Of a stretch of DNA of 30,419 bases, positions 1 through 8,235 are shown in pieces (the first letter of the stretch is position 1; every line of letters starts with the position of its first letter). The DNA is from an uncultured Prevotella sp. GTDB lineage: Bacteria > Bacteroidota > Bacteroidia > Bacteroidales > Bacteroidaceae. The stretch covers positions 1 through 30,419 of the forward strand of contig UQCW01000030.1 in NCBI GenBank assembly GCA_900539625.1, in the 5' to 3' direction. The translations under genes and the position numbers were made by a program. The notes beneath the pieces are model-generated. The model had not been told where the DNA came from, ran no database searches, and saw nothing but the letters and a program-made list of their open reading frames with translations.

Positions 1-80
1 CGTTTTTTACTGGAAAGGTAATGCTTTTCTATGGAATAACACTGATTATGAAAGAGAAAAGTAATGCGTCGGCCCTGTTC

Positions 81-154
81 GCGGCCGCTGGTAGCGCTAC
101 TCGCGGCCGCCGGTAATGCTACTCGCGGCCGAAGGTAGCACGAACGGCGGCCGC
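81..154. repeat. GC-rich 22-bp tandem repeat with three NotI-type octamers
   Basis: Units start at 81, 103 and 125, each beginning GCGGCCG and continuing with a variant of GGTAGCGCTACTC; a final partial unit ends at 154. The first two units are 22 bases and differ at only a few positions; the third is 21 bases and more diverged. The octamer GCGGCCGC occurs at 81-88, 103-110 and 147-154. The surrounding leader is AT-rich, so the block stands out in composition. I see no gene in it and do not know a function. Confidence 0.7.
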
Positions 155-670
155 AAATCGATAACTTGTTCTTATCTCTGTTCAGACAGTCTGTCAGTCA
201 CGTATTTTCGCGCCTCCGTTGGCGTATTTTTTCTGTAATTTCAAATACCTGATAACGCGAGTTCGGGATAAGGATTGCGTTAGTAGTTTTGCAAACGATA
301 AGAGTTGTTTGACAAGCAATCCTATGCACATTGCAGAAAATAGCACTGTTGCCAAATCATTACCTCCATTGAGGTGAAACACTCATAAATCGCTCATTTT
401 AAGCTATTCGGCAGATTTTAGCGTAATTTTCAAACAAAATCCGACAAAAATTCACCGCATTAGTATTTTATCCCTATCTTTGCATAAGATAGGCTGCACT
501 TCAGCAATTTGAAGCAAGCTTCATTGCATTCGGTTTGCACTATCCTTGCAAAAGACGCGACAAGAAGGCTATTACTATATTACAATACAGGTTTCGCCGG
601 TTTTCTGGCTTGATGTCAGCAAAACCGCATCATATGGAATTTTAAATCATTAACATAAAAAACGACGACT
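155..670. other. AT-rich non-coding leader of the exported-protein cluster
   Basis: No convincing gene is seen here. A 62-codon reverse frame (382 to 194) has a GTG start and one hydrophobic stretch but no recognised family. The useful content is a putative promoter box at 475-482 and a long (about 180-base) untranslated leader before the first gene at 671. Confidence 0.5.
475..482 (+). promoter_or_regulatory. putative -7 box TATCTTTG of the exported-protein cluster
   Basis: TATCTTTG is an exact match to the Bacteroidetes -7 consensus TAnnTTTG. No good TTTG is found 19-21 bases upstream (the sequence there is ATTCACC), so the -33 element is weak. Transcription would start near 490 and leave a leader of about 180 bases before the start at 671. 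Confidence 0.45.
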
Positions 671-1366
671 ATGAAGAAATTTGTGATTTGCATGTTTGCA
701 TTGTTCGCGTTCGCCGCTACAGGCGCAAATGCACAGACCGACAACGATGCCTCCAAGACCCGTAAGGAAATGCTTGCCGAGCGTAAGGAGATACGCAAGG
801 CGTCAAAGGCCGAACTCGACACGAAAGCCGTTAAACAGGCGCGTAAGGAAGCAAAACGCCTCAAGAAAGAAGGATGGAAGACATCGCCCGGAGCCATTGC
901 TCTCGAAAAACAACTCGACAAGTCGTATCTCATGCAGATGGAGTACGACGAAGACCTGTATCCCAAGTACATCATGGCTGAGGCTGTAAGCGTGGGCGGC
1001 AACTACGATGCCGCAAAGATGCAAGCCATGGAGCTGGCAAAGATAAGTCTGGCAGGGCAGATACAGACCGAAGTGACGGCTCTCATCGAGAACTCCGTGA
1101 GCAACAAGCAGCTCGGAAACGATGAGGCAGTGTCGGTGACAAAGAGCATCATGGCCGCCAAGAACCTCATTTCGCAAAGTCTCGGACGCACCATTCCGGT
1201 GATGGAATGCTACCGCCTCACCGCCAACGGCAACCACGAAGTGCTCGTACGCATAGCCTATAACGGCGATATGGCAAAGGCTGCCGCCAAGCGTGCCATA
1301 CAGGAACAGCTCGAAAGCGAAGGCGATGCCTTGCAGAAGAAGCTTGACGAGATTCTCGGTTGGTGA
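671..1366 (+). CDS. exported LPP20-like protein of unknown function
   Basis: This 231-residue protein has a clear signal peptide: Lys2-Lys3, a hydrophobic core and ANA before Gln22, a typical Bacteroidetes signal peptidase I site. Residues 25-75 are very rich in Lys, Arg and Glu and probably form a charged helix or coiled coil. The second half (about 100-215) has alternating short helices and a strand-like VLVRIAY segment, and looks like the LPP20/FlgT-type small alpha-beta fold; I judge this by pattern only. It starts at the first ATG after the signal-like frame. It lies 17 bases upstream of the DUF4384 gene and opens a four-gene same-strand cluster. It probably acts in the periplasm or at the outer membrane. 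The specific role is unknown. Confidence 0.8.
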   Translation: MKKFVICMFALFAFAATGANAQTDNDASKTRKEMLAERKEIRKASKAELDTKAVKQARKEAKRLKKEGWKTSPGAIALEKQLDKSYLMQMEYDEDLYPKYIMAEAVSVGGNYDAAKMQAMELAKISLAGQIQTEVTALIENSVSNKQLGNDEAVSVTKSIMAAKNLISQSLGRTIPVMECYRLTANGNHEVLVRIAYNGDMAKAAAKRAIQEQLESEGDALQKKLDEILGW

Positions 1367-1383
1367 CATTCCGTGCTGACAAT

Positions 1384-2268
1384 ATGAGGAAGACGATAAT
1401 CTGCATTATATTGATGTTGTCGCTCCTGCCCGTCGCCATGCGTGCGGGCAGTGACGATGTGAGCGGCGAGTCGGTGTTCGTCGTGCCGGAGACGATGTCG
1501 ATAGCCGAGGCACGCACCGTGGCGGCAAGCCGCGCACGCATCGACGCCCTTGCCGGAAAATACGGCACGCTTGTGGCATCGATGAACACCGTAGGCATGA
1601 GCGACGGCACGGTGAACCGCTTCAGTATGCTCGGCACAAGCGAGGTGAAGGGCGTGTGGCTCAAGGACACAAGGGAAGTGTGGCAGCGGATGGAACTCGA
1701 CGAGGCCACACAGCAGCTCTACATACGCACCAAAGTGTGGGGAAAGGCGCGTCCGCTGGCAGTCGCCGCCACTCCGGTAGTGGCGGAAACGATTTCCGAT
1801 GACGGCGACACCGGCAGCACGGCGACGGAATTCCGCAACGGTGAGAAATTCTATCTCCACTTCCGGTCGGCCGCCGACGGCTATCTGGCGGTGTTCCTCA
1901 TCGATGAGTCGGGCAGCGTCTTCACCTGTCTGCCCTATCCCTCGCAGCGGCAGAACACGGTGCCTGTGCGTAAATCTGTCGACTATGTGTTCTTCTCCAA
2001 GCGTCGTCCGGCAGCCGTCACAGCAGAGAGCGACATACGCCAGTATTTCCTTACCGCCGAGAAGGACATGGAGCAGAACCGCCTATGCATAGTGTTCTCG
2101 CCCAACGACTTCACGCTTGCACTTGACGAGAAGCAGGGCGTGAGTGCCAACGGTCAGCAGGTGGGGCGTTACAGCTTCGACGATTTCAACGAGGCTCTGT
2201 TCCGTCAGCGTATGGCCGATGGGCGCATGCAGGTGGTGTTCAAGGACATTGTGATAAGGAAAAAGTAA
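1384..2268 (+). CDS. exported DUF4384-domain protein
   Basis: I place the start at the ATG at 1384, because the eight upstream codons from the TTG at 1360 would put charged residues before the signal peptide. From 1384 the protein begins MRK followed by a hydrophobic stretch ending near ARAG-type residues, giving a 294-aa exported protein. The N-terminal half carries an EARTVAASRARIDALAGKYG segment reminiscent of LPP20/FlgT-N folds. The second half has the DUF4384 pattern: FYLHFRSAADGYLAVFLID, then GSVFTCLPYP and a later YVFFSK strand. DUF4384 is known to me as a domain found beside or fused to caspase-like peptidases, and a caspase-like gene follows here 16 bases downstream. That neighbour relation supports a shared process. 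No enzymatic residues are evident. Confidence 0.82.
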   Translation: MRKTIICIILMLSLLPVAMRAGSDDVSGESVFVVPETMSIAEARTVAASRARIDALAGKYGTLVASMNTVGMSDGTVNRFSMLGTSEVKGVWLKDTREVWQRMELDEATQQLYIRTKVWGKARPLAVAATPVVAETISDDGDTGSTATEFRNGEKFYLHFRSAADGYLAVFLIDESGSVFTCLPYPSQRQNTVPVRKSVDYVFFSKRRPAAVTAESDIRQYFLTAEKDMEQNRLCIVFSPNDFTLALDEKQGVSANGQQVGRYSFDDFNEALFRQRMADGRMQVVFKDIVIRKK

Positions 2269-2284
2269 TAAAGGAATTACAATT

Positions 2285-4450
2285 ATGAAGCATTTGGTCT
2301 TATATATAATATTTCTGCTTACAGCATTCTGCTCCAAAGCCAGTGCACATTGGCCGATAGCTGGAAGCGACGGCAGACTGTGGAAAAACGGTAAATTCGT
2401 CACCGACATCGAGGGCAATATCCTATTGGCCTGCGATGATGTGTACTACAACTTCTATTACACGAATTGGGCACTGGTTGGCATGAAGCGGGTGATAGAA
2501 ACAGATGATGTTGACGGACGCCCAATTGCTGTTCATGACACGTACGGCGCAATCGATTTGCTGGGCAATGTCATCGTCGATTTCAAGTACAAGAATCCAA
2601 AACGCGTTTATGCCGACAAGGCATGGAAGAACCGCTGTAAGGATGCGCAGCTCGGAACAAAGTATGCCGACATAATCCGACGCGCAGAATCAGTAATGGA
2701 AAAACATGCTGTCAGAGCAATGGTGTACAAGATTGGTGCGGCGCGGGCGGCCAGTGTGGAGAATGGTGGTTGCAAAATAGAAGACAAACATCTGTTGGCT
2801 GGTAAGATAAATGGCAAGTATGGAGTATTGGACGACTTTTACAATGTTGTGATTGATTTTGCCTACGATGATATGTATTATGGAAAAATCGACAATCATT
2901 TTGTGCCTGTGAAACAGCAGAGAAATGCCAATTGGAATCTTCTTGACTACTGTGGTACAACGGTGTGGCAGAATTTTGCAACGAAAATCACAGGGTATTA
3001 TTATAATGTTGACGGACATCATTGGATAAGACATGTATCTCCAAAAGATAACAAGGGTCACTATTCTGATTACGACCCCCATGTGAAGGTGGTGGATTTC
3101 ATAAAGCACTATGTGTCCTTGAACATGAAATATTGGATGCGTAAGAACGAGACGGAGACCTCGGCCGACTATGCCGCACGCCTATCAGAACAGAACAATG
3201 CCTATGCACAGGAAGTTTATGCCGAGCTTGCCGTTGATACCTACCGCAAGCTTTACCCCAAAGAAAAGCTTTTTACCATTGGCGATTACGACCTCGATGA
3301 CAAGTCGTTCCTTGTGAAGACCGACTTCGGCAGCGTGGCGATGAACGTGCCGGAAAGCGAATTCATCAAATTCAAGACACGCTGGAATGATGGCAGTGTG
3401 GTTTTAGCGGATGGGAAAAATATGAAGACGATGCAGAACTTGACACCGCTTTCTTTCCATCATACAGAAGCAGGACTTACGTTGCATAGGCTTGATGTTA
3501 TTGATAATGTGGCTGTCAATAGTTACATCGCCAATTCATACATTCCGTATCGTGGTGCCGATTACACCGATGTCGCTGCCCTTCCCGATGTGGATATAGC
3601 ACTCGTCGGGGACGGTGAAGGCAAAGATAAAGGCAAGGGCGGTGGCGAAATCTATACTGCACCCTCCGATGTCGATACCAACATTCCGTACGGCTCCATT
3701 GCCAGGGCCGCGAAGACATTTGTCGTGATTGTGGACAACGAGAACTACCGCCAGCTTGCCAAGGTGCCGTTCGCACTCAACGACGGCCGCATCTTCGCGG
3801 AATACTGCACAAGGACATTCGGCATTCCTGCCGACAACGTGATGCGTTACGACAACGCCACCTACGGTATGATGCTTGAGGCGCTGACGCGTTTGGGCAA
3901 CATCGCCAAGGCGTATGGTGGCGACATAGATGTGATATTCTACTATTCCGGTCACGGCGCACCGTCCGAGGCCGACCGCAAGGCTTATCTTGTGCCGGTA
4001 GATGCCTACACTGTGCAGCCGAAAGGATGCTGCTCGCTCGAACATCTGTATGCGCAGCTCGGCAGCATGGGGGCACGCAAGGTGCTCTGCCTTATCGACG
4101 CCTGTTTCTCAGGAAACGCCAAGAGCGACGGCAACGAGCTTCTCTCGTCGGTGCGCGGACTCGGTATAGAGACGCAGGACGATGTCCCAAGCGGCAACAC
4201 CGTGGTGATGACGGCTTCGCACGGCGAACAGACGGCTATGCCGTTCAGGGAGAAACGCCACGGCATGTTCACCTACTTCATGCTGAAGAAGTTGCAGCTC
4301 ACAGGCGGGCGTGTCACTTTGGGCGAACTCTTCGACTATGTTGAGGCTGAGGTGCGCAAGGCGTCGGCTGTGAAAGCCAACCGTATGCAGACTCCCACGG
4401 TGACGGTTTCGGGCGACATGCCGGATGGATGGCGCGACACGGCGTTTTAG
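2285..4450 (+). CDS. exported caspase-like (peptidase C14) protease with WG-like repeats
   Basis: A 721-residue protein with a signal peptide cleaved near Ala21. Residues about 29-57, 87-110, 173-200 and 204-232 look like degenerate WG (beta) repeats, for example NGKYGVLDDFYNVVIDFAYD. A middle segment (about 260-460) is unassigned; it includes a charged GKDKGKGGG linker near 447. The C-terminal 250 residues are a caspase/metacaspase p20-like domain: FVVIVDNENY, then FYYSGHG with catalytic His557, then CLIDACFSG with catalytic Cys607. A second small subunit-like part follows (TVVMTASHGEQ, FTYFMLKKL). Both catalytic residues are present, so the protease is probably active, with specificity for Arg/Lys or other residues unknown. 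It sits between the DUF4384 and transglutaminase-like genes. Confidence 0.9.
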   Translation: MKHLVLYIIFLLTAFCSKASAHWPIAGSDGRLWKNGKFVTDIEGNILLACDDVYYNFYYTNWALVGMKRVIETDDVDGRPIAVHDTYGAIDLLGNVIVDFKYKNPKRVYADKAWKNRCKDAQLGTKYADIIRRAESVMEKHAVRAMVYKIGAARAASVENGGCKIEDKHLLAGKINGKYGVLDDFYNVVIDFAYDDMYYGKIDNHFVPVKQQRNANWNLLDYCGTTVWQNFATKITGYYYNVDGHHWIRHVSPKDNKGHYSDYDPHVKVVDFIKHYVSLNMKYWMRKNETETSADYAARLSEQNNAYAQEVYAELAVDTYRKLYPKEKLFTIGDYDLDDKSFLVKTDFGSVAMNVPESEFIKFKTRWNDGSVVLADGKNMKTMQNLTPLSFHHTEAGLTLHRLDVIDNVAVNSYIANSYIPYRGADYTDVAALPDVDIALVGDGEGKDKGKGGGEIYTAPSDVDTNIPYGSIARAAKTFVVIVDNENYRQLAKVPFALNDGRIFAEYCTRTFGIPADNVMRYDNATYGMMLEALTRLGNIAKAYGGDIDVIFYYSGHGAPSEADRKAYLVPVDAYTVQPKGCCSLEHLYAQLGSMGARKVLCLIDACFSGNAKSDGNELLSSVRGLGIETQDDVPSGNTVVMTASHGEQTAMPFREKRHGMFTYFMLKKLQLTGGRVTLGELFDYVEAEVRKASAVKANRMQTPTVTVSGDMPDGWRDTAF

Positions 4451-4459
4451 TTGTTAGGG

Positions 4460-4487
4460 CGTTCGCAGGCAGAATGCTTGCGGAACG
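4460..4487 (+). other. intergenic hairpin between caspase-like and transglutaminase-like genes
   Basis: CGTTC plus GCAGGCA pairs with TGCTTGC plus GAACG around a GAA loop, with one bulged G and one G-U pair. There is no T-run afterwards, so it is not a standard intrinsic terminator. It could be an mRNA processing or stability element that sets the level of the last gene. Confidence 0.5.
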
Positions 4488-4511
4488 TCATTGCTTGTAT
4501 GATAAAAAAAC

Positions 4512-5978
4512 ATGCTTATGAGATATTTTCTTTTGGCGTGCATGCTGACAGCGGCACTCGCCTGCAGCGCACAGAATAAGTCGATGCGTGATGCCTACGA
4601 GGAATTCAGGCAGCAGAAGAAGCAGGAATATGCCGATTTCCGGGCTCGTGCCAACAGCCGTTATGCCGAGTTTCTTAGAGAATCGTGGCGGAAGTTCCAG
4701 GCTATGCCCGTGACACCCGTGCCGAAGGACGACGACGTGCCGCCCGTAGTGATGCCCGATGAAGACCGTGACAAGCCTATCGACGATCGTGAGCTGACTG
4801 TAAAGGAAGTGGTGCCGAAGGTGGTGCCGCAGCCGCAGCCGCAGCCCGTGAGCCCGATAGAGGAGACTCCGCAGCCCGTGGACAACAGTGTGGCGTTCAG
4901 CTATTGCGGTACGCCCATGAAGGTGAGGCTTGATGCCTGTGCCATGAACGCGCTACCCTCATGCAGCGGAGCCGATGTCTCGACGGCGTGGAGCGAACTG
5001 TCGGCACGGGGAGCGACGGAAAACGCCATCAGCGACTGTCTGAAGCTGCGTGACGAACTGTCGCTGAACGACTGGGCTTATCTTAATATGCTTGATTCGC
5101 TGGCACAGAAGGTATATGGTAAAGGCAATGAGGCGACGATGCTGACGGCTTACATCTTCTGCCAGAGCGGCTACAAGATGCGCCTCGGCAACGATAACGG
5201 AAAGCTTGTGATGCTCATCGGCACCGGACATCTGGTTTACGGACGGCCGTATTATGTGCTCGACGGCTACAATTTCTTCCCGTTTGACAACGTTTCCGAC
5301 GACCTCATGCTGTGCGATACGGCGTTCCCTGAGGAGAAGCCGATGTCTCTGCTCATGACACGGCAGCCACGATTCGCATGTAATGCCACGCCAGAAAGGG
5401 AGTTCGTATCTGCCGATATGCCGCAGATGAAGGTGAAGGTGAGCGTGAACCGCAACCTTATCGACTTCTATAACACTTACCCCACATCCATGTTGGGCGA
5501 CAACTTCATGACACGATGGGCGATGTATGCCGACATGCCGCTTGACGAACGCGTGAAGCAGCAACTTTATCCCGTGCTGCGCGACAACATAAAAGGTCTC
5601 CCGAAGATTGCTGCTGCCAATGTCCTGATAAACTTTGTGCAGAAGGCTTTGGTCTATGGCAACGACAACGACATGTGGGGTGAGGACCGGGCTTTCTTTG
5701 CCGAGGAGACACTTTTCTACGATTTCTGCGACTGTGAGGACCACGCCATTCTCTTCACAAGACTCGTACGCGACCTGTTGGGACTCAAGACGGCTCTCGT
5801 CTATTATCCGGGACACCTTGCAAGTGCCGTATGCTTCGATGCGGATGTGCCTGGCGACTATATAAATATTGACGGAAAACGCTTCGTCATAGCCGACCCT
5901 ACGTTCATAGGAGCAGATGTCGGACGCTCGATGCCGGATGTGGATAACGCCACCGCAAGCGTGATAGTGCTCGACTGA
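4512..5978 (+). CDS. exported transglutaminase-like protein
   Basis: A 488-residue protein with an N-terminal signal sequence that may end at CSA before Gln; ATG codons at 4512 and 4518 are both possible starts, giving the same protein apart from two residues. Residues about 20-60 are charged and helical, followed by a Pro-rich linker (PQPQPQP, about 105-130). The C-terminal part shows the transglutaminase-like triad: Cys408 in DCEDHA, His435 in YYPGHLASAV and Asp462 in FVIADPT. Members of this superfamily act as proteases, crosslinkers or amidases, so the reaction here is not certain. It is the fourth gene of the cluster, 61 bases after the caspase-like gene with a hairpin between. Together the two enzymes suggest cell-surface protein processing (inference). 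Confidence 0.83.
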   Translation: MLMRYFLLACMLTAALACSAQNKSMRDAYEEFRQQKKQEYADFRARANSRYAEFLRESWRKFQAMPVTPVPKDDDVPPVVMPDEDRDKPIDDRELTVKEVVPKVVPQPQPQPVSPIEETPQPVDNSVAFSYCGTPMKVRLDACAMNALPSCSGADVSTAWSELSARGATENAISDCLKLRDELSLNDWAYLNMLDSLAQKVYGKGNEATMLTAYIFCQSGYKMRLGNDNGKLVMLIGTGHLVYGRPYYVLDGYNFFPFDNVSDDLMLCDTAFPEEKPMSLLMTRQPRFACNATPEREFVSADMPQMKVKVSVNRNLIDFYNTYPTSMLGDNFMTRWAMYADMPLDERVKQQLYPVLRDNIKGLPKIAAANVLINFVQKALVYGNDNDMWGEDRAFFAEETLFYDFCDCEDHAILFTRLVRDLLGLKTALVYYPGHLASAVCFDADVPGDYINIDGKRFVIADPTFIGADVGRSMPDVDNATASVIVLD

Positions 5979-6137
5979 CACGCACCCATCCGCCCCATTG
6001 AAAAGAAGGAGGTGGTCAAGACGGGAATTGTCGGAAGTTATCGGAAGTTAATCCGCCTACAGCGGATGGAAGGTAACGGACACAATGTTTAAGAGTAAAA
6101 AGGTAAAAAAGTAAAAAGGCTGTTTATGCTGGAAAAA
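5979..6137. other. intergenic region with short repeats
   Basis: No gene is seen. TCGGAAGTTA is exactly duplicated at 6031-6040 and 6041-6050. A small hairpin ATCCGC/GCGGAT lies at 6051-6067. A GTAAAAAGG-type direct repeat lies around 6093-6119. AGGTGGTCAAG at 6010-6020 is identical to 23500-23510. Confidence 0.6.
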
Positions 6138-6164
6138 TGCTGATATTTATTGCGAATATCAGCA
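6138..6164 (-). terminator. intrinsic terminator of the reverse-strand helicase remnant
   Basis: TGCTGATATT (6138-6147) and AATATCAGCA (6155-6164) form a perfect 10-bp stem with a 7-base loop. On the reverse strand the stem is followed by TTTTT (complement of 6133-6137), so it fits a terminator for the gene at 6212-6934. It has no T-run in the forward direction. Confidence 0.7.
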
Positions 6165-6211
6165 TTAGCAACAACCTCTACATTGTCCGTATTCTTTTCC
6201 TCTTCTTTGCA

Positions 6212-6934
6212 TTATTTCTCGGTCGGCAGTGCCAATTCTAACTGTATTTTTCTATCCAACGCCGCCAGTTCCGCTTTCAGACCTTTCAGTTCTTCCTCTT
6301 TCTTCCAAGTCTTGCCAGCTATCTCTTCCAGTTGCGGTATTTCCTTTTCCAAAGCCTTGCATCTTGAATCATACTGCTCAATGTAGCTTGGTATCTTCTG
6401 TAAGGCATTCAGAAAGTTGTTTGCCGCTGCTATCGGGTCCGACTTGGCAATGTGACCGTAGTTGTACTGGTACTTGTAATTGCCCTCGACAAAAAAGCGG
6501 TTGTCAACAAATGGAAGACCATTCTCGAAACTTGTCTCGCTGACAATCTTGACAGGGAATCCGTAGATTTCTCCAATCCGCTTGTATTGTCCGCCAGTTG
6601 TCTCTTTCTCCGCCAACATTTGCAGATGCTTTCCTATAACCTCTAAGTTCGTGGACTCCACACCATCAAGAGTGATGAGGTTGAGAATGTTGCCGTCCTT
6701 GTCTTTCTTGGCTTTGCCCATAAACTTGCCGTAGTCCTCGGTCATTCCCTTGAGAGAGGCTTTGTTGTTGCCCAGCTCTGCCGTCTTTGACTGCAATTTT
6801 GTTTCTGAGTCACGCTTGCCCTTGTTAAACGATTTGCGCTCACCCTCCAGAGAAGCAACCTTCTTCTCCAACTTCGCCTTGTCAAGCAAATCGGTATTTC
6901 CGGAGAGAATAGCCATATACTCTGAAAAATTCAT
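6212..6934 (-). pseudogene. C-terminal remnant of a conjugative-element helicase/DNA methylase protein
   Basis: The 240-residue frame resembles the extreme C-terminus of the very large (roughly 1900-aa) N6-methylase/helicase proteins carried by Bacteroidales integrative conjugative elements. The recalled landmarks are LSGNTDLLDKAKLEKKVASL, the charged coiled coil after it, TTGGQYKRIGEIYGFPV and DNRFFVEGNYKYQYNYGHIA. This rests on family memory, not a search. Helicase and methylase domains are absent. The open frame continues upstream of the ATG for about 25 codons to a stop near 7010, so translation from 6934 may be accidental. Two coiled-coil segments (about 20-60 and 195-235) remain. It is best read as a relic of an integrated element, with its old terminator at 6138-6164. 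It could still be expressed as a small coiled-coil protein. Confidence 0.72.
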
Positions 6935-7004
6935 ACCCGATTCTCGTATATAAATATGTAGGAGGCATTCTGATGTTTCTGTCTTACGGCATCCCGTTGG
7001 GTGG

Positions 7005-7055
7005 GGTGTTCAAAATACAGAAAATTCAAGGTTGGTAAAGAGGTGTCAGCGCCCC
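7005..7055 (+). repeat. dispersed 51-bp repeat, copy 1
   Basis: This segment aligns without gaps to 30335-30385 with 44 of 51 positions identical by my hand count, including TCAAGGTTGGTAAAGAGG in both. It lies between the helicase remnant and the xer recombinase, in non-coding sequence. Its nature is unknown. Confidence 0.75.
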
Positions 7056-7085
7056 CAGCTTGCAAAAGCCAATAAATAAAAAAGC

Positions 7086-7988
7086 ATGGAAACAGAAGAT
7101 TATATATCAGACTTTATCAACTACTTGAGGGTGGACCGCGGAATGTCTGTGAACACCATCGCCACCTATCATAGCGATTTGCGCTGCCTGGAGTGTTTTC
7201 TCAGAAGCCAGGAAGAACAGTTGGATTGGACGCTGGTTGACCGCGACCGCGTGCGCCTTTGGGTGGCCAGCCGTATGGAGAAAGGCGTGAAGCCCCAGAC
7301 CATCAAGCGGTCGCTAAGCTCCCTGCGCACCTTCTTCCGCTACCTGGAGATGCGTGATGTCATCAGTGTCAATCCGATGTCGCTCATCCCCAATCCCAAA
7401 ACGCAGCGCGTCCTCCCCTCATACGTCCGCCAGGCAGAAATGGACCGTCTCTTCGATGAGGTGCATTTCGAAGATACCTATATCGGCCACCGCGACTATA
7501 TGATTTTGCTCACGTTCTACACCACAGGCATTCGCGTCTCCGAACTCTGCGGCCTTGACGTGGCAAGCGTCAGTATGGACCGCATGGAACTTCGCGTGCT
7601 GGGCAAGCGCAATAAACACCGCGTCGTGCCCTTCGGCAAGGAACTCGCAGAATGCCTTGCCACCTATCTGCAGCGGCGAGAAGCATGGTGCGGATTTCCA
7701 GACGGTGCCCTCTTTCTCAACGAAAGGAAGGGGCGGGCGAACTCATCGCAGGTGAGGGAAGCCGTCAAACGCCGTCTCAGCCTCGTCACAACGCAGCGCA
7801 AGCGCACCCCGCACGTTCTCCGCCACACTTTCGCCACCGTGATGCTCAACAACGGCGCCGACCTCGAAGCCGTCAAAGACCTCCTCGGCCATGAAAGTGT
7901 GGCCACCACGCAAATCTATACGCACACCACCTTTGAAGAACTCAAGAAGGTTTATGAGCAGGCACATCCCAGAGAGAATGACAAGTAG
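7086..7988 (+). CDS. xerD: tyrosine recombinase, XerC/XerD type
   Basis: At 300 residues this has the normal Xer length. The N-terminal SAM-like core-binding domain (about 1-90) is followed by the catalytic domain. All catalytic residues are visible: Arg150 in TGIRVSEL, Lys174 in LGKRNKHRV, His243 and Arg246 in HVLRHTFAT, His269 in LLGHESVATTQ and nucleophile Tyr278 in QIYTH. The spacing matches E. coli XerD closely. Xer proteins resolve chromosome dimers at dif through FtsK. In Bacteroides genomes I recall this gene sitting directly upstream of hpf and the tRNA-tuf cluster, as here, so it is housekeeping rather than the integrase of the adjacent relic. Assignment to XerC or XerD is not certain. 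No clear promoter is seen in the 100 bases upstream. Confidence 0.88.
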   Translation: METEDYISDFINYLRVDRGMSVNTIATYHSDLRCLECFLRSQEEQLDWTLVDRDRVRLWVASRMEKGVKPQTIKRSLSSLRTFFRYLEMRDVISVNPMSLIPNPKTQRVLPSYVRQAEMDRLFDEVHFEDTYIGHRDYMILLTFYTTGIRVSELCGLDVASVSMDRMELRVLGKRNKHRVVPFGKELAECLATYLQRREAWCGFPDGALFLNERKGRANSSQVREAVKRRLSLVTTQRKRTPHVLRHTFATVMLNNGADLEAVKDLLGHESVATTQIYTHTTFEELKKVYEQAHPRENDK

Positions 7989-8073
7989 TCTGCGCTTTTC
8001 GCCCCCTTTCCGGCGGGCGACAAATGGCACGAATCCAAAAAAAAGAAAAATCGAGAAAATAATTCCGTTTTTC

Positions 8074-8105
8074 CTTGGCGGCGCGGCAAACATTGACTAT
8101 ATTCG
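8074..8105 (+). promoter_or_regulatory. putative promoter of hpf
   Basis: CTTG at 8074-8077, a 20-base gap, and TATATTCG at 8098-8105 match the Bacteroidetes -33/-7 pattern with one mismatch in the -7 box (C for T). Transcription would start near 8112 and give a leader of about 120 bases. A small hairpin CCTTC/GAAGG (8202-8216) lies just before the ribosome binding site. Confidence 0.5.
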
Positions 8106-8224
8106 CTTTTGAAAAGCAACAAGCCGCAGGCGACAGACAAACTGCCATTGAGAGTGCCCGCTACGGGCCAGAAGAGCGGCGAATATTCACTAACCCAAAC
8201 CCCTTCCTCGAGAAGGAATAAAAA

Positions 8225-8230
8225 AGGAGG
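8225..8230 (+). promoter_or_regulatory. strong Shine-Dalgarno sequence of hpf
   Basis: AGGAGG ends 5 bases before the ATG at 8236, an ideal spacing. Bacteroidota genes normally start without such a motif, and the neighbours xerD, tuf, secE, nusG and the ribosomal protein genes show none. This makes it notable and fixes the hpf start. Confidence 0.8.
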
Positions 8231-8235
8231 TCTAT

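Noticed and set aside
81..154. CRISPR array
   Set aside because: The units are contiguous with no unique spacers and only about three copies.
194..382. 62-codon reverse frame with a hydrophobic segment
   Set aside because: GTG start, no family resemblance, and it lies in an AT-rich leader; chance frame more likely.
4959..5981. 340-codon reverse frame
   Set aside because: Antisense to the transglutaminase-like gene, whose catalytic motifs are clear in the forward frame.
7086..7988. Tyrosine recombinase as integrase of the adjacent ICE relic
   Set aside because: Length and residues fit XerC/D and its position before hpf and tRNA-tuf is the conserved housekeeping one.
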